Position numbers and translations under genes: made by a program. Shown piece after piece: positions 25,639-32,681 of a stretch of 64,000 nt of DNA. Numbering within the stretch: the stretch's first letter is position 1; every line of letters begins with the position of its first letter. Source of the DNA: Nevskia sp964451925 (lineage in GTDB: Bacteria > Pseudomonadota > Gammaproteobacteria > Nevskiales > Nevskiaceae); contig CAYVKA010000003.1 in assembly GCA_964451925.1 (NCBI GenBank), forward strand, positions 62,001 to 126,000, written 5' to 3'. The notes beneath the pieces are model-generated. The model had not been told where the DNA came from, did no database searches, and saw only the letters and a list, made by a program, of their open reading frames with translations.

Positions 25639-25666
25639 ACTTTACATAATATATATTATGCGTAGT
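25639..25666 (-). other. dif: dif-type XerCD recombination site (left boundary of the element)
   Basis: Read on the minus strand, the 28 bases are an 11-base XerC arm ending CGCATAA, a TATATA centre and a TTATGTAAAGT XerD arm. By hand alignment 22 of 28 positions match the E. coli dif site. The core CATAATATATATTATG (25645-25660) is a perfect 16-bp palindrome. Both arms look functional. The site would mark the chromosome terminus and the target used by the element to its right. Confidence 0.85.
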
Positions 25667-25822
25667 GTTTCTTGAATCCCGCGCCCGAAACAAGCCCGGG
25701 CCTGTCAAGCCCTCACACCGGCCCTAACTGATCCTTAACCCGGGCCGCATTGTGTGACGGAATGCTCAGCAGTGCATTTCCTCTTTCCCTGAAGTTTCAA
25801 CGCATTACAGGGAACAATATCA
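25667..25822. promoter_or_regulatory. left end of the element, leader of the HTH gene
   Basis: A 156-bp non-coding segment between dif and the plus-strand HTH gene. It contains paired CCCGGGCC blocks (near 25696 and 25740) that could form a dyad, and an AGGGAAC ribosome site near its right end. It may hold the promoter of the putative regulator. Confidence 0.35.
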
Positions 25823-26284
25823 ATGCAAGACCGGGATACGTTCGATTTGTGGTTCAGGGCCGCATTAGAAAACTGCTACCGTTCGTCGGAAAAATCGGCA
25901 CTTGCACAGCTCGCCGACTTCATCGGGGTCAGTTTGCGCACAATCCAGCATTGGCGGAAGCAGGAACGAGCGCCGAAATGGGGGTTGAACCTGCTGGTCT
26001 ATGCGGCGACGGGTGTCCCGGCCGGCGGCCCGAGCAAGGCCGGCACCGCATGGTCCGGCTGGCGGTTCCTGCACCTGCAGGTGACTGATACGACCAAGCC
26101 GGGGCCGCGCGGCGGCAAGGGCGGCGTGAAGTATTGGGACTGGCAACTGGTGTCGCCGACCGGTCAGGCGTTCGGGGCGCAGGAGCTGGAAATGTTCGGC
26201 TTCCACATGGGGCGGATGCGCGATCTGGAGCGGGAGCTGCAAAAATTGCGCGGGCCGGCTCAGTACCTGCTGGCGCTGGAGTAG
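25823..26284 (+). CDS. phage HTH protein, DUF3653-like (putative regulator)
   Basis: A 153-residue protein and the only gene of the element on the plus strand. Its N-terminus (QDRDTFDLWFRAALENCYR, ALAQLADFIGVSLRTIQHWR) is an HTH with the recognition helix SLRTIQHWRKQERAPKW. The following WSGWRFLHLQVTD and WDWQLVSPTGQAFGAQELEMF resemble DUF3653 phage proteins (GW-F plus SPTG block). The C-terminus forms a short coiled coil (MRDLERELQKLRG). Position and orientation opposite to the structural operon suggest a repressor or lysogeny regulator. Known family functions are poorly defined. Confidence 0.75.
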   Translation: MQDRDTFDLWFRAALENCYRSSEKSALAQLADFIGVSLRTIQHWRKQERAPKWGLNLLVYAATGVPAGGPSKAGTAWSGWRFLHLQVTDTTKPGPRGGKGGVKYWDWQLVSPTGQAFGAQELEMFGFHMGRMRDLERELQKLRGPAQYLLALE

Positions 26285-26296
26285 ACGCGCACAGCC

Positions 26297-27403
26297 TTAC
26301 TTCATCGGCCCCAGCGCCGGGTACGCAGGCCCGGCCTGATGCAGTGGCATGACGTTGACGTTGCGCATGCCCGGAAGGAAATGCACGTCGTAGATTTCGT
26401 GGCAGCCGCTGGTGAAGTGCAGGAAGCCGATCTGCACGCCGCGGCGCATGTCCACCACGGCCACGCCGCACAGCAGCTTGGGCCAGCGCTGATGCACCGG
26501 CAGGCCGCCAAAGACGTTGCTTTCGCGGATGCCCGATAGGCCGATCAGCGCATAGTGCCGGTCAAAGCCGAGGCCGCGGGCGAAGCCTTGCACGTGGCAG
26601 ATCGAGCGTACCTCGCCATCGCCCACATGCACCAGGGCGCCATCGCCGCTGTTGAGCAGCCATAGGGCGCCGTCACGCCAGCGCGGCGAGTGCGGCATGC
26701 TGAGGCCGCGGGCGAGGACTCGGCCGGACTCGACATCAGCGACGATGCCGCCGGCACGCCGGCCCTCGCGCCAGCCTTCGCGCACGTCGGTTTCGCCCAG
26801 CGCGGTGACGAAGCGGGCGCGTCCATCGGCGATGGCTAGGCCGTTGAGGTGGCAGCGATCCTCCGGCGCATCCTGGCTGACCCATGGCGCGCGCCAGCGC
26901 CGCGCCGGCTCGCCGCTTTCGCGCAGCCAGTTGAGCGTGGACCACCGGGTGTTGATGACGCAGAGGTCGGGGCCGGCGAAGCCGACATCGTGCAGGTAGA
27001 GGCCATCGGCCGGGAAGGTGCAGCGCGGAAGGAACAGCGCATCACGCCCTTGCAGCTGGGCCAGCGCGGGGGCGTTGTCGAAGATCCACAGATGATGCTG
27101 AGTGGCCAGCGCCAGGCGCTGCGCCTGCGCATCGTAGTCCAGGCCCATCGGCTTGCCGAAGCCGCGCGCCAGGATGGTGACCTGTTCATCGCGCCACCCG
27201 ATCAGGAACAGCCGGCCGGCCTGATAGGTGGAAATGGCGATGCTGCCGCCGCACTCGGCCATGTAGGCGGCGAAGCCATCGTCCGGCACGCACAGGATCG
27301 GCTCAGCTGCTCCCACCGCCGTTGCCGGCGGCGCTGCAGGGCGCGCGCGGATATCGCCTCGCTGTTCCTGGCGGGGGGCGCCGGCGCCGTCGACCAGCGC
27401 CAT
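26297..27403 (-). CDS. beta-propeller-like protein (TIGR03032/DUF4915-like)
   Basis: A 368-residue protein with repeating propeller-like blades: FGKPMGLDYDAQAQRLALAT, HLNGLAIADGRARFVTALG, MPHSPRWRDGALWLLNSGDG, VQGFARGLGFDRHYALIG. The SPRWRDGALWLLNSG and ARGL blocks are those of the TIGR03032 family, whose function is unknown. It is the last gene of the structural operon, overlaps a small membrane-protein gene and shows no signal peptide. In this position it may be a spike or host-recognition protein, or an acquired cargo gene. The N-terminal 35 residues are low-complexity and the start may lie further in. Confidence 0.6.
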   Translation of the reverse strand: MALVDGAGAPRQEQRGDIRARPAAPPATAVGAAEPILCVPDDGFAAYMAECGGSIAISTYQAGRLFLIGWRDEQVTILARGFGKPMGLDYDAQAQRLALATQHHLWIFDNAPALAQLQGRDALFLPRCTFPADGLYLHDVGFAGPDLCVINTRWSTLNWLRESGEPARRWRAPWVSQDAPEDRCHLNGLAIADGRARFVTALGETDVREGWREGRRAGGIVADVESGRVLARGLSMPHSPRWRDGALWLLNSGDGALVHVGDGEVRSICHVQGFARGLGFDRHYALIGLSGIRESNVFGGLPVHQRWPKLLCGVAVVDMRRGVQIGFLHFTSGCHEIYDVHFLPGMRNVNVMPLHQAGPAYPALGPMK

Positions 27404-27643
27404 TACTGGCGATGCTCGATCGCGGCTGGCGGCCGCTCGGCCAGGGCGCGCTCGACCACCAGCCAGCCGAATGCGCCGATGACAGTTAGTTGCACGCCGA
27501 TCAGCCCGGTGAAGAACCAGGCACGGAACGACTTGAATTCAGCGCGCAGCTCTTTGACTGAATCGCGCAACTGCCCCCCACCGTTCAGTGCAAAGCTCTT
27601 CATGCGATTCGATCTTGTGCAGCGCCACGTGGCCCTCATCCAT
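27403..27643 (-). CDS. small membrane protein, apparently frameshifted at a six-base G run
   Basis: From ATG 27643, directly behind AAGGAAAGAGGG, the frame reads MDEGHVALHKIESHEELCTERWG, typical of small phage coiled-coil/membrane proteins. It then meets a run of six G on the minus strand (27574-27579) and soon ends. Removing one G joins it to QLRDSVKELRAEFKSFRAWFF and a membrane span (TGLIGVQLTVIGAFGWLVV), giving 79 residues. Without the shift, the membrane part would start at an ATG at 27639 with an unnatural N-terminus. It could be a holin-like or virion membrane protein. The cause may be sequencing error, mutation or programmed slippage. Confidence 0.6.
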
Positions 27644-27654
27644 CCCTCTTTCCT

Positions 27655-28089
27655 TTAGGCGATCTGCGCGCCCGTGATGTTGGCCACGTAGGTGACGGTC
27701 TCGGCCGGCGGCGGATAGCTCTTGCCGGCGCGCAACCACTTGTGCACATTGCCGATGCCCCAGTTGTAGGCGGCCACGGCGTAGTCCCAGCTGCCGAGCG
27801 CAGCGCGCAGCTGCGCCAGGTAGCGGCCGGCGCCGTCGATGGCCTGCGCTGGGTCGGTCGGGTCAATCTCAAACTCGGCGGCAGTGGCCGGCTCGAACTG
27901 AAACATGCCGATGGCGCCGGCAGCCGAGCGGCGCGCGCCACTCACAACGGCAGCTTGGTAGCCGCTTTCCTGATACCCCTGGCGCGCCATCAGGCCGGCG
28001 GGCATGCCGTGCGCGGACTCGGCGGCGGCAATCTCGGGCGCGTAGGCCTGATAGATCGGCAGGGTGAGGTACTTGCTGGCAGGGATCAT
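27655..28089 (-). CDS. lytic transglycosylase (SLT domain)
   Basis: Start ATG 28089 (MIPASKYLTLPIYQAYAP); the longer upstream frame only shadows the preceding gene. The 144-residue protein is essentially one SLT domain: ARQGYQESGYQAAVVSG with the catalytic Glu, then AAGAIGMFQFEPATAAEFEI and WDYAVAAYNWGIGNV. It cuts peptidoglycan glycan strands, as needed for phage entry or exit. No signal peptide or membrane segment is seen. It lies directly downstream of a paralogue (28103-28636) that carries an N-terminal membrane anchor. Confidence 0.85.
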   Translation of the reverse strand: MIPASKYLTLPIYQAYAPEIAAAESAHGMPAGLMARQGYQESGYQAAVVSGARRSAAGAIGMFQFEPATAAEFEIDPTDPAQAIDGAGRYLAQLRAALGSWDYAVAAYNWGIGNVHKWLRAGKSYPPPAETVTYVANITGAQIA

Positions 28090-28102
28090 CGGGGTGTTCC
28101 TC

Positions 28103-28636
28103 TTAGGCGAGCACATAGCCCGTGATGCGGGCCACGTAGTTGTTGGTTTGAGCGCTGAGCGAGCCGGTGCCGTCCACCCATTTTTGGATCGTGCCGGGAC
28201 CGCCGTTGTAGGCGGCGACGGCCAGGTTCCAATCGCCGAATTCGTTGTAGAGGTCGGCCAGGTAGTGCGCGGCGCCATAGATCGACGAGGTGACATCGGT
28301 CACATCGACGCCGTACTGCGCGGCGGTCGCCGGCTCAAACTGGGCGATTCCCTGCGCGCCGGTTACGCTGACGGCGTTGGGGTTGAAGGTGCTTTCCTGA
28401 TACAGCAGGTTGTCCAGCAGCTGCCCGGGCTGACCGCCGGGCACGCCGTATTGGCCGGCGGCGGCGGCGATGATCGGTTGCACCGCCAGGTAGGCCGGCA
28501 GGTTGGCGTAATTGGCGGGGTTGATGGCGCCGCCGGTCGCCGCGGCGCCGGAGCCAGAGGCGCCGCCCTGCTGCTGAACCACCCACCAGGCGCCAGCGCC
28601 GAGGCCTGCAAGCGCGATCAAAGGCAGCAGGCGCAT
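28103..28636 (-). CDS. membrane-anchored lytic transglycosylase (SLT domain)
   Basis: A 177-residue protein. The N-terminal span MRLLPLIALAGLGAGAWWVV is followed by a Gly/Ser/Ala linker and an SLT domain (about 60-170) with LLYQESTFNPNAVSVTGAQG (catalytic Glu), IAQFEPATAAQYGVD and WNLAVAAYNGGPGTIQKWV. Together with its paralogue downstream it makes a tandem pair. A membrane-tethered form fits a virion protein that drills the cell wall from an internal viral membrane, as in membrane-containing phages; this placement is inference. Confidence 0.85.
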   Translation of the reverse strand: MRLLPLIALAGLGAGAWWVVQQQGGASGSGAAATGGAINPANYANLPAYLAVQPIIAAAAGQYGVPGGQPGQLLDNLLYQESTFNPNAVSVTGAQGIAQFEPATAAQYGVDVTDVTSSIYGAAHYLADLYNEFGDWNLAVAAYNGGPGTIQKWVDGTGSLSAQTNNYVARITGYVLA

Positions 28637-28702
28637 GGCGAGCCCTCCCGGGTGAGGCGAATGGCGAGCAGCGCAGGGGCTTGCAGGGGCATGGCGATTC
28701 CT

Positions 28703-29356
28703 TCAGCGCGGTGAGTTTCTGGCTACGCTGACCGGTGGCAGGCCACCACCGCCGCCACCGCCACCAAACCCGCCACCGCCGGCACTGGCCCCGCCGCCGT
28801 CGCTGCTGCCGTCGCCGGCACCCGCACCGTATGCGGCGGCGACGTTGGCCACGTAGGAGGCCATCGAGTAGCTGTAATCGGAGCCCGAGGCCGCGGGCGT
28901 GGTATCACCCTGCGCGGCCTGATCCGCCAGCGCCTGCGCCTCGCCCTGCGCGCGCTGCGCGTTGAAATTTGCGAGCTGGGCCTGTGCGTCCTTCGCCTCC
29001 TGCGCGCCCTGCTTCTGCAGCCACGCTTGTTCGCTCGCCTTGATTTTGGCTTTCATCTTGGCCAGCTTCGCCGCGGCAGCTGCCGCGCTGGTCGCCGCGG
29101 AACTGCCCTGCCCGCTCGCGGTCCAGGTGAGCGACAGCGGCGCGGCAGTGCCCGCAGATCCGCCAGCACCAACTGCGGCGGTGGCACCAGGTGAGCCCGC
29201 GGGCGTGACCTGTCCCGTCACACCCGCCGAGCTGACACCGCCAGCCGTGGCGGTGGGGACCGGCGCGCGGTGCTTCCACCACCACCAGGCGCCCACGGCG
29301 GCCAGGAGCAGGATCAGCGTGCTGTCGTCGCCATCGCTATCGGGGGAGCTGGCCAT
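28703..29356 (-). CDS. one-span membrane protein with Ala/Gly-rich helical ectodomain
   Basis: A 217-residue protein: acidic N-terminus (MASSPDSDGDD), one membrane span (STLILLLAAVGAWWWWKHR), a Gly/Ala/Thr linker, a helical coiled-coil-like part (AAAAAKLAKMKAKIKASEQA to AQGEAQALADQA), and a glycine-run tail (GGGGFGGGGGGGG). Low complexity prevents any family call. It shares the acidic-span-Trp-Lys/Arg layout with many neighbours. Likely a virion membrane protein. Confidence 0.7.
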   Translation of the reverse strand: MASSPDSDGDDSTLILLLAAVGAWWWWKHRAPVPTATAGGVSSAGVTGQVTPAGSPGATAAVGAGGSAGTAAPLSLTWTASGQGSSAATSAAAAAAKLAKMKAKIKASEQAWLQKQGAQEAKDAQAQLANFNAQRAQGEAQALADQAAQGDTTPAASGSDYSYSMASYVANVAAAYGAGAGDGSSDGGGASAGGGGFGGGGGGGGLPPVSVARNSPR

Positions 29357-29368
29357 GGGCGCGCGCCA

Positions 29369-29899
29369 TCAGGTGCAGGGCACGCAGGCCGGGTGCGTGT
29401 AGTCGCCGTTGAACTTGTAGCCTGGCTTGCAGATGTTCGTCTGGATGAAGCCCGCCCGGTTGCTGATCTGGGGCGGCTGGTCAACGGGGTTGTTGCCGTA
29501 ATAGTCCTGGCTCATGCAGCTGACGGCATCGCTGGAGCCGCAGTCGGTGGGCGGGTACGAGGCCTTGCCGATTGCACCGCCGTTGCCGCCGCGCTGGAAT
29601 TTGTAGTAGCCGAGCAGCGCGGCCTCACCCTGGCCGAACGGCACATTTTCGGCATGCCAGCCGCTATTTCCGAAGCTGCTGCCCCACCACTGTTCCCAGC
29701 CGCTGCCGCCCTGCTGGCAGGTATCGGCGCCGGTCGAAGAGGCAGCGCCGCCGGCAGCCACTGCACCCGCGGCGTCCGTGCAGCTGCAACCCCCGTTCCC
29801 GCGGCTGAGCAGCCACAGCGCGCCAAGGACGCCCGCCACGATGAGCGCATCCTTTTCCTTTTTGGTGAGCGGCTTGTGCCTGTGGTCTTTCGCGTCCAT
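29369..29899 (-). CDS. one-span membrane protein with Cys-containing ectodomain
   Basis: Start ATG 29899, overlapping the upstream stop as TGATG. The 176-residue protein has a basic N-terminus (MDAKDHRHKPLTKKEKD), a span (ALIVAGVLGALWLLS) and an ectodomain rich in Gly, Asn and Trp with about ten cysteines, including CSC near the membrane and CVPCT at the C-terminus. The basic-in orientation and disulfide potential point to an exposed domain. No family is recognised. Likely a virion protein near the spike genes. Confidence 0.7.
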   Translation of the reverse strand: MDAKDHRHKPLTKKEKDALIVAGVLGALWLLSRGNGGCSCTDAAGAVAAGGAASSTGADTCQQGGSGWEQWWGSSFGNSGWHAENVPFGQGEAALLGYYKFQRGGNGGAIGKASYPPTDCGSSDAVSCMSQDYYGNNPVDQPPQISNRAGFIQTNICKPGYKFNGDYTHPACVPCT

Positions 29900-30714
29900 C
29901 AGCGGCCCGCCAGGTATTGCGCGGCGAGTTCCTGCGCCGACAGCGCAGCACCGAAGGTAGCCACGCGGCTGACCAGCCCACCAAAAAACTTGTTCAGGTC
30001 GTTGAACGATTCCTGAGACTTCGAGGCGCCGACGAAGAAGCCGCCATATGGGATGAGGGAAGCAGTGGAGACCGTCGCAGCTCCGGCCGGGGCGCCGTTG
30101 ATGTAGAAGGTGCAGAGGTTGGCAGCATCGACGGTTACGGCTACGAAGCATTTTTGGTTGAGCGGGACCACGACGGTTGAGGTCGAAATCAGGGCGGTGA
30201 AGGCAGCATCCAGCTCCAGGTGACCGGTGCCGTTGATGTTCAGGACAGGGCCGCCGGCCGCGCCAGTGAAATACTGTTGGCTGCCGCAGATCGCGTAGGC
30301 ATCGACCGTGGAATAGGCGGCAATCTCGACCCAGGCCGACATGGTGAAATTGTTGGCGCGAGTGACCGCAGGACCGATGAGCGAGTTGCTTCCGACCATG
30401 CCGCTACCGGGGGGGATCGAAGAGCCGCCGCCGCCGCCCGTGCCAGCCAGCTCCAGGCAGCCCGACGTGCCGCGGACGATGGGCGGGGCGTCCAGCGTGA
30501 AGGTGCCGAGATAGCCGCCATCGTAGGCTGAGCCGCCCGCGCTGGAGTTATGCGCCGCGGTTCCCGTTGTCTCGTCCAGCTTCCAATACAGCAGCAGCGA
30601 CGGCACCGCCTCGACCATGGCGTCGTAGGAAAGCGCATTCGGCGCGCGCGAGCCGAGAATGCCCCACATCAGCAGGCCCCCGACGAGCAGCTTTGCGGAA
30701 TCACGCCAGCGCAC
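29899..30714 (-). CDS. LamG/concanavalin-like jelly-roll protein with N-terminal anchor (putative receptor-binding)
   Basis: A 271-residue protein. The N-terminal hydrophobic segment (KLLVGGLLMWGILGSRAP) is followed by a LamG-like lectin sandwich: LLLYWKLDETTGTAAHNSS, FTMSAWVEIAAY, VVVPLNQKCFVAVTVD, LCTFYINGAPAGAATV and FFGGLVSRVATFGAALS. The SLLLYWKLDE opening and FYINGAPAG turn are the standard Laminin_G_3 elements. Such domains often bind carbohydrate. Among jelly-roll capsid candidates it is a reasonable host-recognition protein. It overlaps both neighbours by a few bases. Confidence 0.75.
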   Translation of the reverse strand: MRWRDSAKLLVGGLLMWGILGSRAPNALSYDAMVEAVPSLLLYWKLDETTGTAAHNSSAGGSAYDGGYLGTFTLDAPPIVRGTSGCLELAGTGGGGGSSIPPGSGMVGSNSLIGPAVTRANNFTMSAWVEIAAYSTVDAYAICGSQQYFTGAAGGPVLNINGTGHLELDAAFTALISTSTVVVPLNQKCFVAVTVDAANLCTFYINGAPAGAATVSTASLIPYGGFFVGASKSQESFNDLNKFFGGLVSRVATFGAALSAQELAAQYLAGR

Positions 30715-31084
30715 CGCACAGCGCCCAGGTGCGCACGCCGCTGCCGTTCTGCGCGATCAGCACCGCCGTGATGAAGGCGCCCTGCCCCGCCGCCGCATGC
30801 GGCGAGGCGTTGAAGTATCCGCCTTGGCCGTAGCCGTAGATCGAATCCCCGGCACCGGCCGCGAACGACAGCAGGCCGGCGCCCTCGCCCACGTAGTTGA
30901 CGAGATAGCCCGGGATCAGCGCCACCGCCTCATTGCTCGATACCGGAAACACGATGCTGACCGGCGCGGCGCTGGTGCAGCGGACGATGTTGCCGTTGTC
31001 AACCGAGGTAGGCGTGTCGGCGGCGCCCGTCAGCACGCGGATGGACGGCTGCGGGTTGACCAGCTGGCCGGGCGTATACGGCAT
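30701..31084 (-). CDS. putative virion protein, 127 aa
   Basis: A beta-rich 127-residue protein (MPYTPGQLVNPQPSIRVLTG, NIVRCTSAAPVSIVFPVSSN, LIPGYLVNYVGEGAGLLSFA) without signal, membrane span or known motif. It overlaps the LamG gene start by 14 bp and follows a similar small beta protein. Its size and composition suit a minor capsid or spike subunit. This is inferred from position. Confidence 0.65.
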   Translation of the reverse strand: MPYTPGQLVNPQPSIRVLTGAADTPTSVDNGNIVRCTSAAPVSIVFPVSSNEAVALIPGYLVNYVGEGAGLLSFAAGAGDSIYGYGQGGYFNASPHAAAGQGAFITAVLIAQNGSGVRTWALCGALA

Positions 31085-31087
31085 GGC

Positions 31088-31459
31088 TCAGGCTTCCAGC
31101 ACCAGCGCCTGGCCGGCGCTGAGATAGATGATGTTGGTGAACACCAGCTGATTCAGCTCATAGGCGCCGTTGACGCCGATGGGAATGCCGCCCTGCTGGA
31201 TGCTGTTGCACTGCTGCCCGAGGCCAACATAGATGGTGGCGGCGCCCGCATTGATGATGAGCAGGTACCGCCGGTTATTGCGCTGCTGCAGCACCAGGGC
31301 GCCGGTCGCCGAGTTGAAGTAGATCGGGACCGGCGCCAGCACATTGTTGATCGGCGGCTGCTGGCCCTGGCCCGGCTGCATCCGCTCCAACTGGGCGGCC
31401 AACCGCTCCATGGCGCACGCCAGGACCAGCTCGCCCGACGTGCTCCCATCGGCAGCCAT
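31088..31459 (-). CDS. putative virion protein, 123 aa
   Basis: A 123-residue protein with a short N-terminal helix (LVLACAMERLAAQLERMQPG) and a beta-rich remainder (PVPIYFNSATGALVLQQRNN, YLLIINAGAATIYVGLGQQC, LVFTNIIYLSAGQALVLEA). The INAGAATIYVG segment is typical of trimeric phage decoration or spike folds. The family is unknown. It lies between the 127-aa beta protein and the jelly-roll candidates in one transcription unit. Confidence 0.65.
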   Translation of the reverse strand: MAADGSTSGELVLACAMERLAAQLERMQPGQGQQPPINNVLAPVPIYFNSATGALVLQQRNNRRYLLIINAGAATIYVGLGQQCNSIQQGGIPIGVNGAYELNQLVFTNIIYLSAGQALVLEA

Positions 31460-31471
31460 GGCGCTCCCTCG

Positions 31472-31888
31472 TTAGGTGTACTGCTTCACGCCGGCCAGGG
31501 TCAGGAAGAAATCGACCGGGTTGGCGCTGTTCAGGTTGTAGACCACCACATTGAGGGTCGTTTTGGCGGCGAAGGTGATTGGCCGCGGCAGCCAGAACGG
31601 CAGCTGCGCGGTGCCGAAGACGTTGCGCAGTGGCTGGTTGGAAATGAAGATGCTGGTGTTGTCGCTGGTGTCGGTGATCTGCACCGTGGCCAGGCAGGAG
31701 GCGGTGACATCGGCGTTGTTGCTGATGGCCGAGAACGTGCCGACCAGCCACACGAAGTCGCTGTCGTCGTTCATGACGATCTGGCCATTGCCAGAGCCGC
31801 CGGAGGCTACGCCCGCGATGCGATCCGGGCTGCCGGGCGTGGTCGGCGTGTAGCAGAAGAAACTTTCGGAGCCGTGATCTTTTTTCAT
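31472..31888 (-). CDS. putative single jelly-roll capsid protein, 138 aa
   Basis: A 138-residue all-beta protein (SFFCYTPTTPGSPDRIAG, VWLVGTFSAISNNADVTASC, TVQITDTSDNTSIFISNQPL, PITFAAKTTLNVVVYNLNSA). The strand spacing and length are compatible with one eight-stranded beta barrel. It sits directly after a 218-residue protein of similar style. In single-jelly-roll dsDNA phages two such proteins form the lattice. No sequence-level match is claimed; the call rests on predicted fold and position. Confidence 0.5.
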   Translation of the reverse strand: MKKDHGSESFFCYTPTTPGSPDRIAGVASGGSGNGQIVMNDDSDFVWLVGTFSAISNNADVTASCLATVQITDTSDNTSIFISNQPLRNVFGTAQLPFWLPRPITFAAKTTLNVVVYNLNSANPVDFFLTLAGVKQYT

Positions 31889-31962
31889 CGCTGCGCCTGG
31901 AAGAGTGGAAGGGCGGCGGCGCCTACCTCACGCCGCCGCCGGGGACATCGAGCAGCGCCGGA

Positions 31963-32619
31963 TCAGGCGTTGCGGAACTTCTGACCGCGCAGGTAGCAGC
32001 CGATGCGGCCGTTCTGGCCGGACGGCAGGGCGACACCGTTGCCCGGCCAGTTCAGCTTGAAGTTGAACGCCACGTTCGGGTCCAGGGTGAAGGGCGGCAC
32101 CTCGAACGGCTGGCCGGAGAAACTGCCGTACACCACGGAGCTGCGCTGCGCGGCGCCGGCCGTGGTCGTGTCCGACAGGCCGACCAGGCCGCTGACGCCC
32201 ACCGAGGGCGGCAGCAGCAGCGCCGGGATGCGGGACTGCAGCGTGGTGCCGTTGACGTAGATTTCCAGCCAGGCGGTCTGAATGGCGGCGATCAGATCAT
32301 CGATGGCCTGCAGCTTGGCGGCAGCGGCCGGCGCCTCGCCGCCGTTGGCCACGGTCAGGCCGGAGAAGAAGTGCAGTTCGATGGCCATCACGCGGAACTT
32401 GGTGCCCGTGGTGAGCATGCCCGCCACGTCCATGTTCGTGTCGCCGAAGCCGTTGGCCGCGGCGTTGAACGCGCGCTGAAAGAAGCTCAGGCTCGGCTGG
32501 CCCGCCGAGTTGTAGACCAGGTTGTCATACAACGGTTCGTTGGAGCCGTTGATGCTGTTGGGACGAGTGACGCTCTCGGCGGCCAGATCGTCGGGGTGAA
32601 CGAGCAAAGTGGTATCCAT
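31963..32619 (-). CDS. putative major capsid protein (jelly-roll), 218 aa
   Basis: A 218-residue protein starting MDTTLLVHPDDLAAESVTRP, with good ribosome site spacing and isolated by short non-coding gaps on both sides, as highly expressed capsid genes often are. It contains alternating strands (FRVMAIELHFFSGLTV, AWLEIYVNGTTLQSRIPALL, SSVVYGSFSGQPFEVPPFTL, VAFNFKLNWPGNGVAL, GCYLRGQKF) and a helix AKLQAIDDLIAAIQTA. The FNFKLNWPG segment with a preceding PPFTLDP resembles jelly-roll coat proteins. It is the best candidate for the principal coat. Structure prediction would be decisive. Confidence 0.55.
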   Translation of the reverse strand: MDTTLLVHPDDLAAESVTRPNSINGSNEPLYDNLVYNSAGQPSLSFFQRAFNAAANGFGDTNMDVAGMLTTGTKFRVMAIELHFFSGLTVANGGEAPAAAAKLQAIDDLIAAIQTAWLEIYVNGTTLQSRIPALLLPPSVGVSGLVGLSDTTTAGAAQRSSVVYGSFSGQPFEVPPFTLDPNVAFNFKLNWPGNGVALPSGQNGRIGCYLRGQKFRNA

Positions 32620-32681
32620 CGCGGTGTGCCTCTGCAGGAAGTCGGAAGGTGGTTAAGCGGGTTGCTTGAAGGTCAGCCCGA

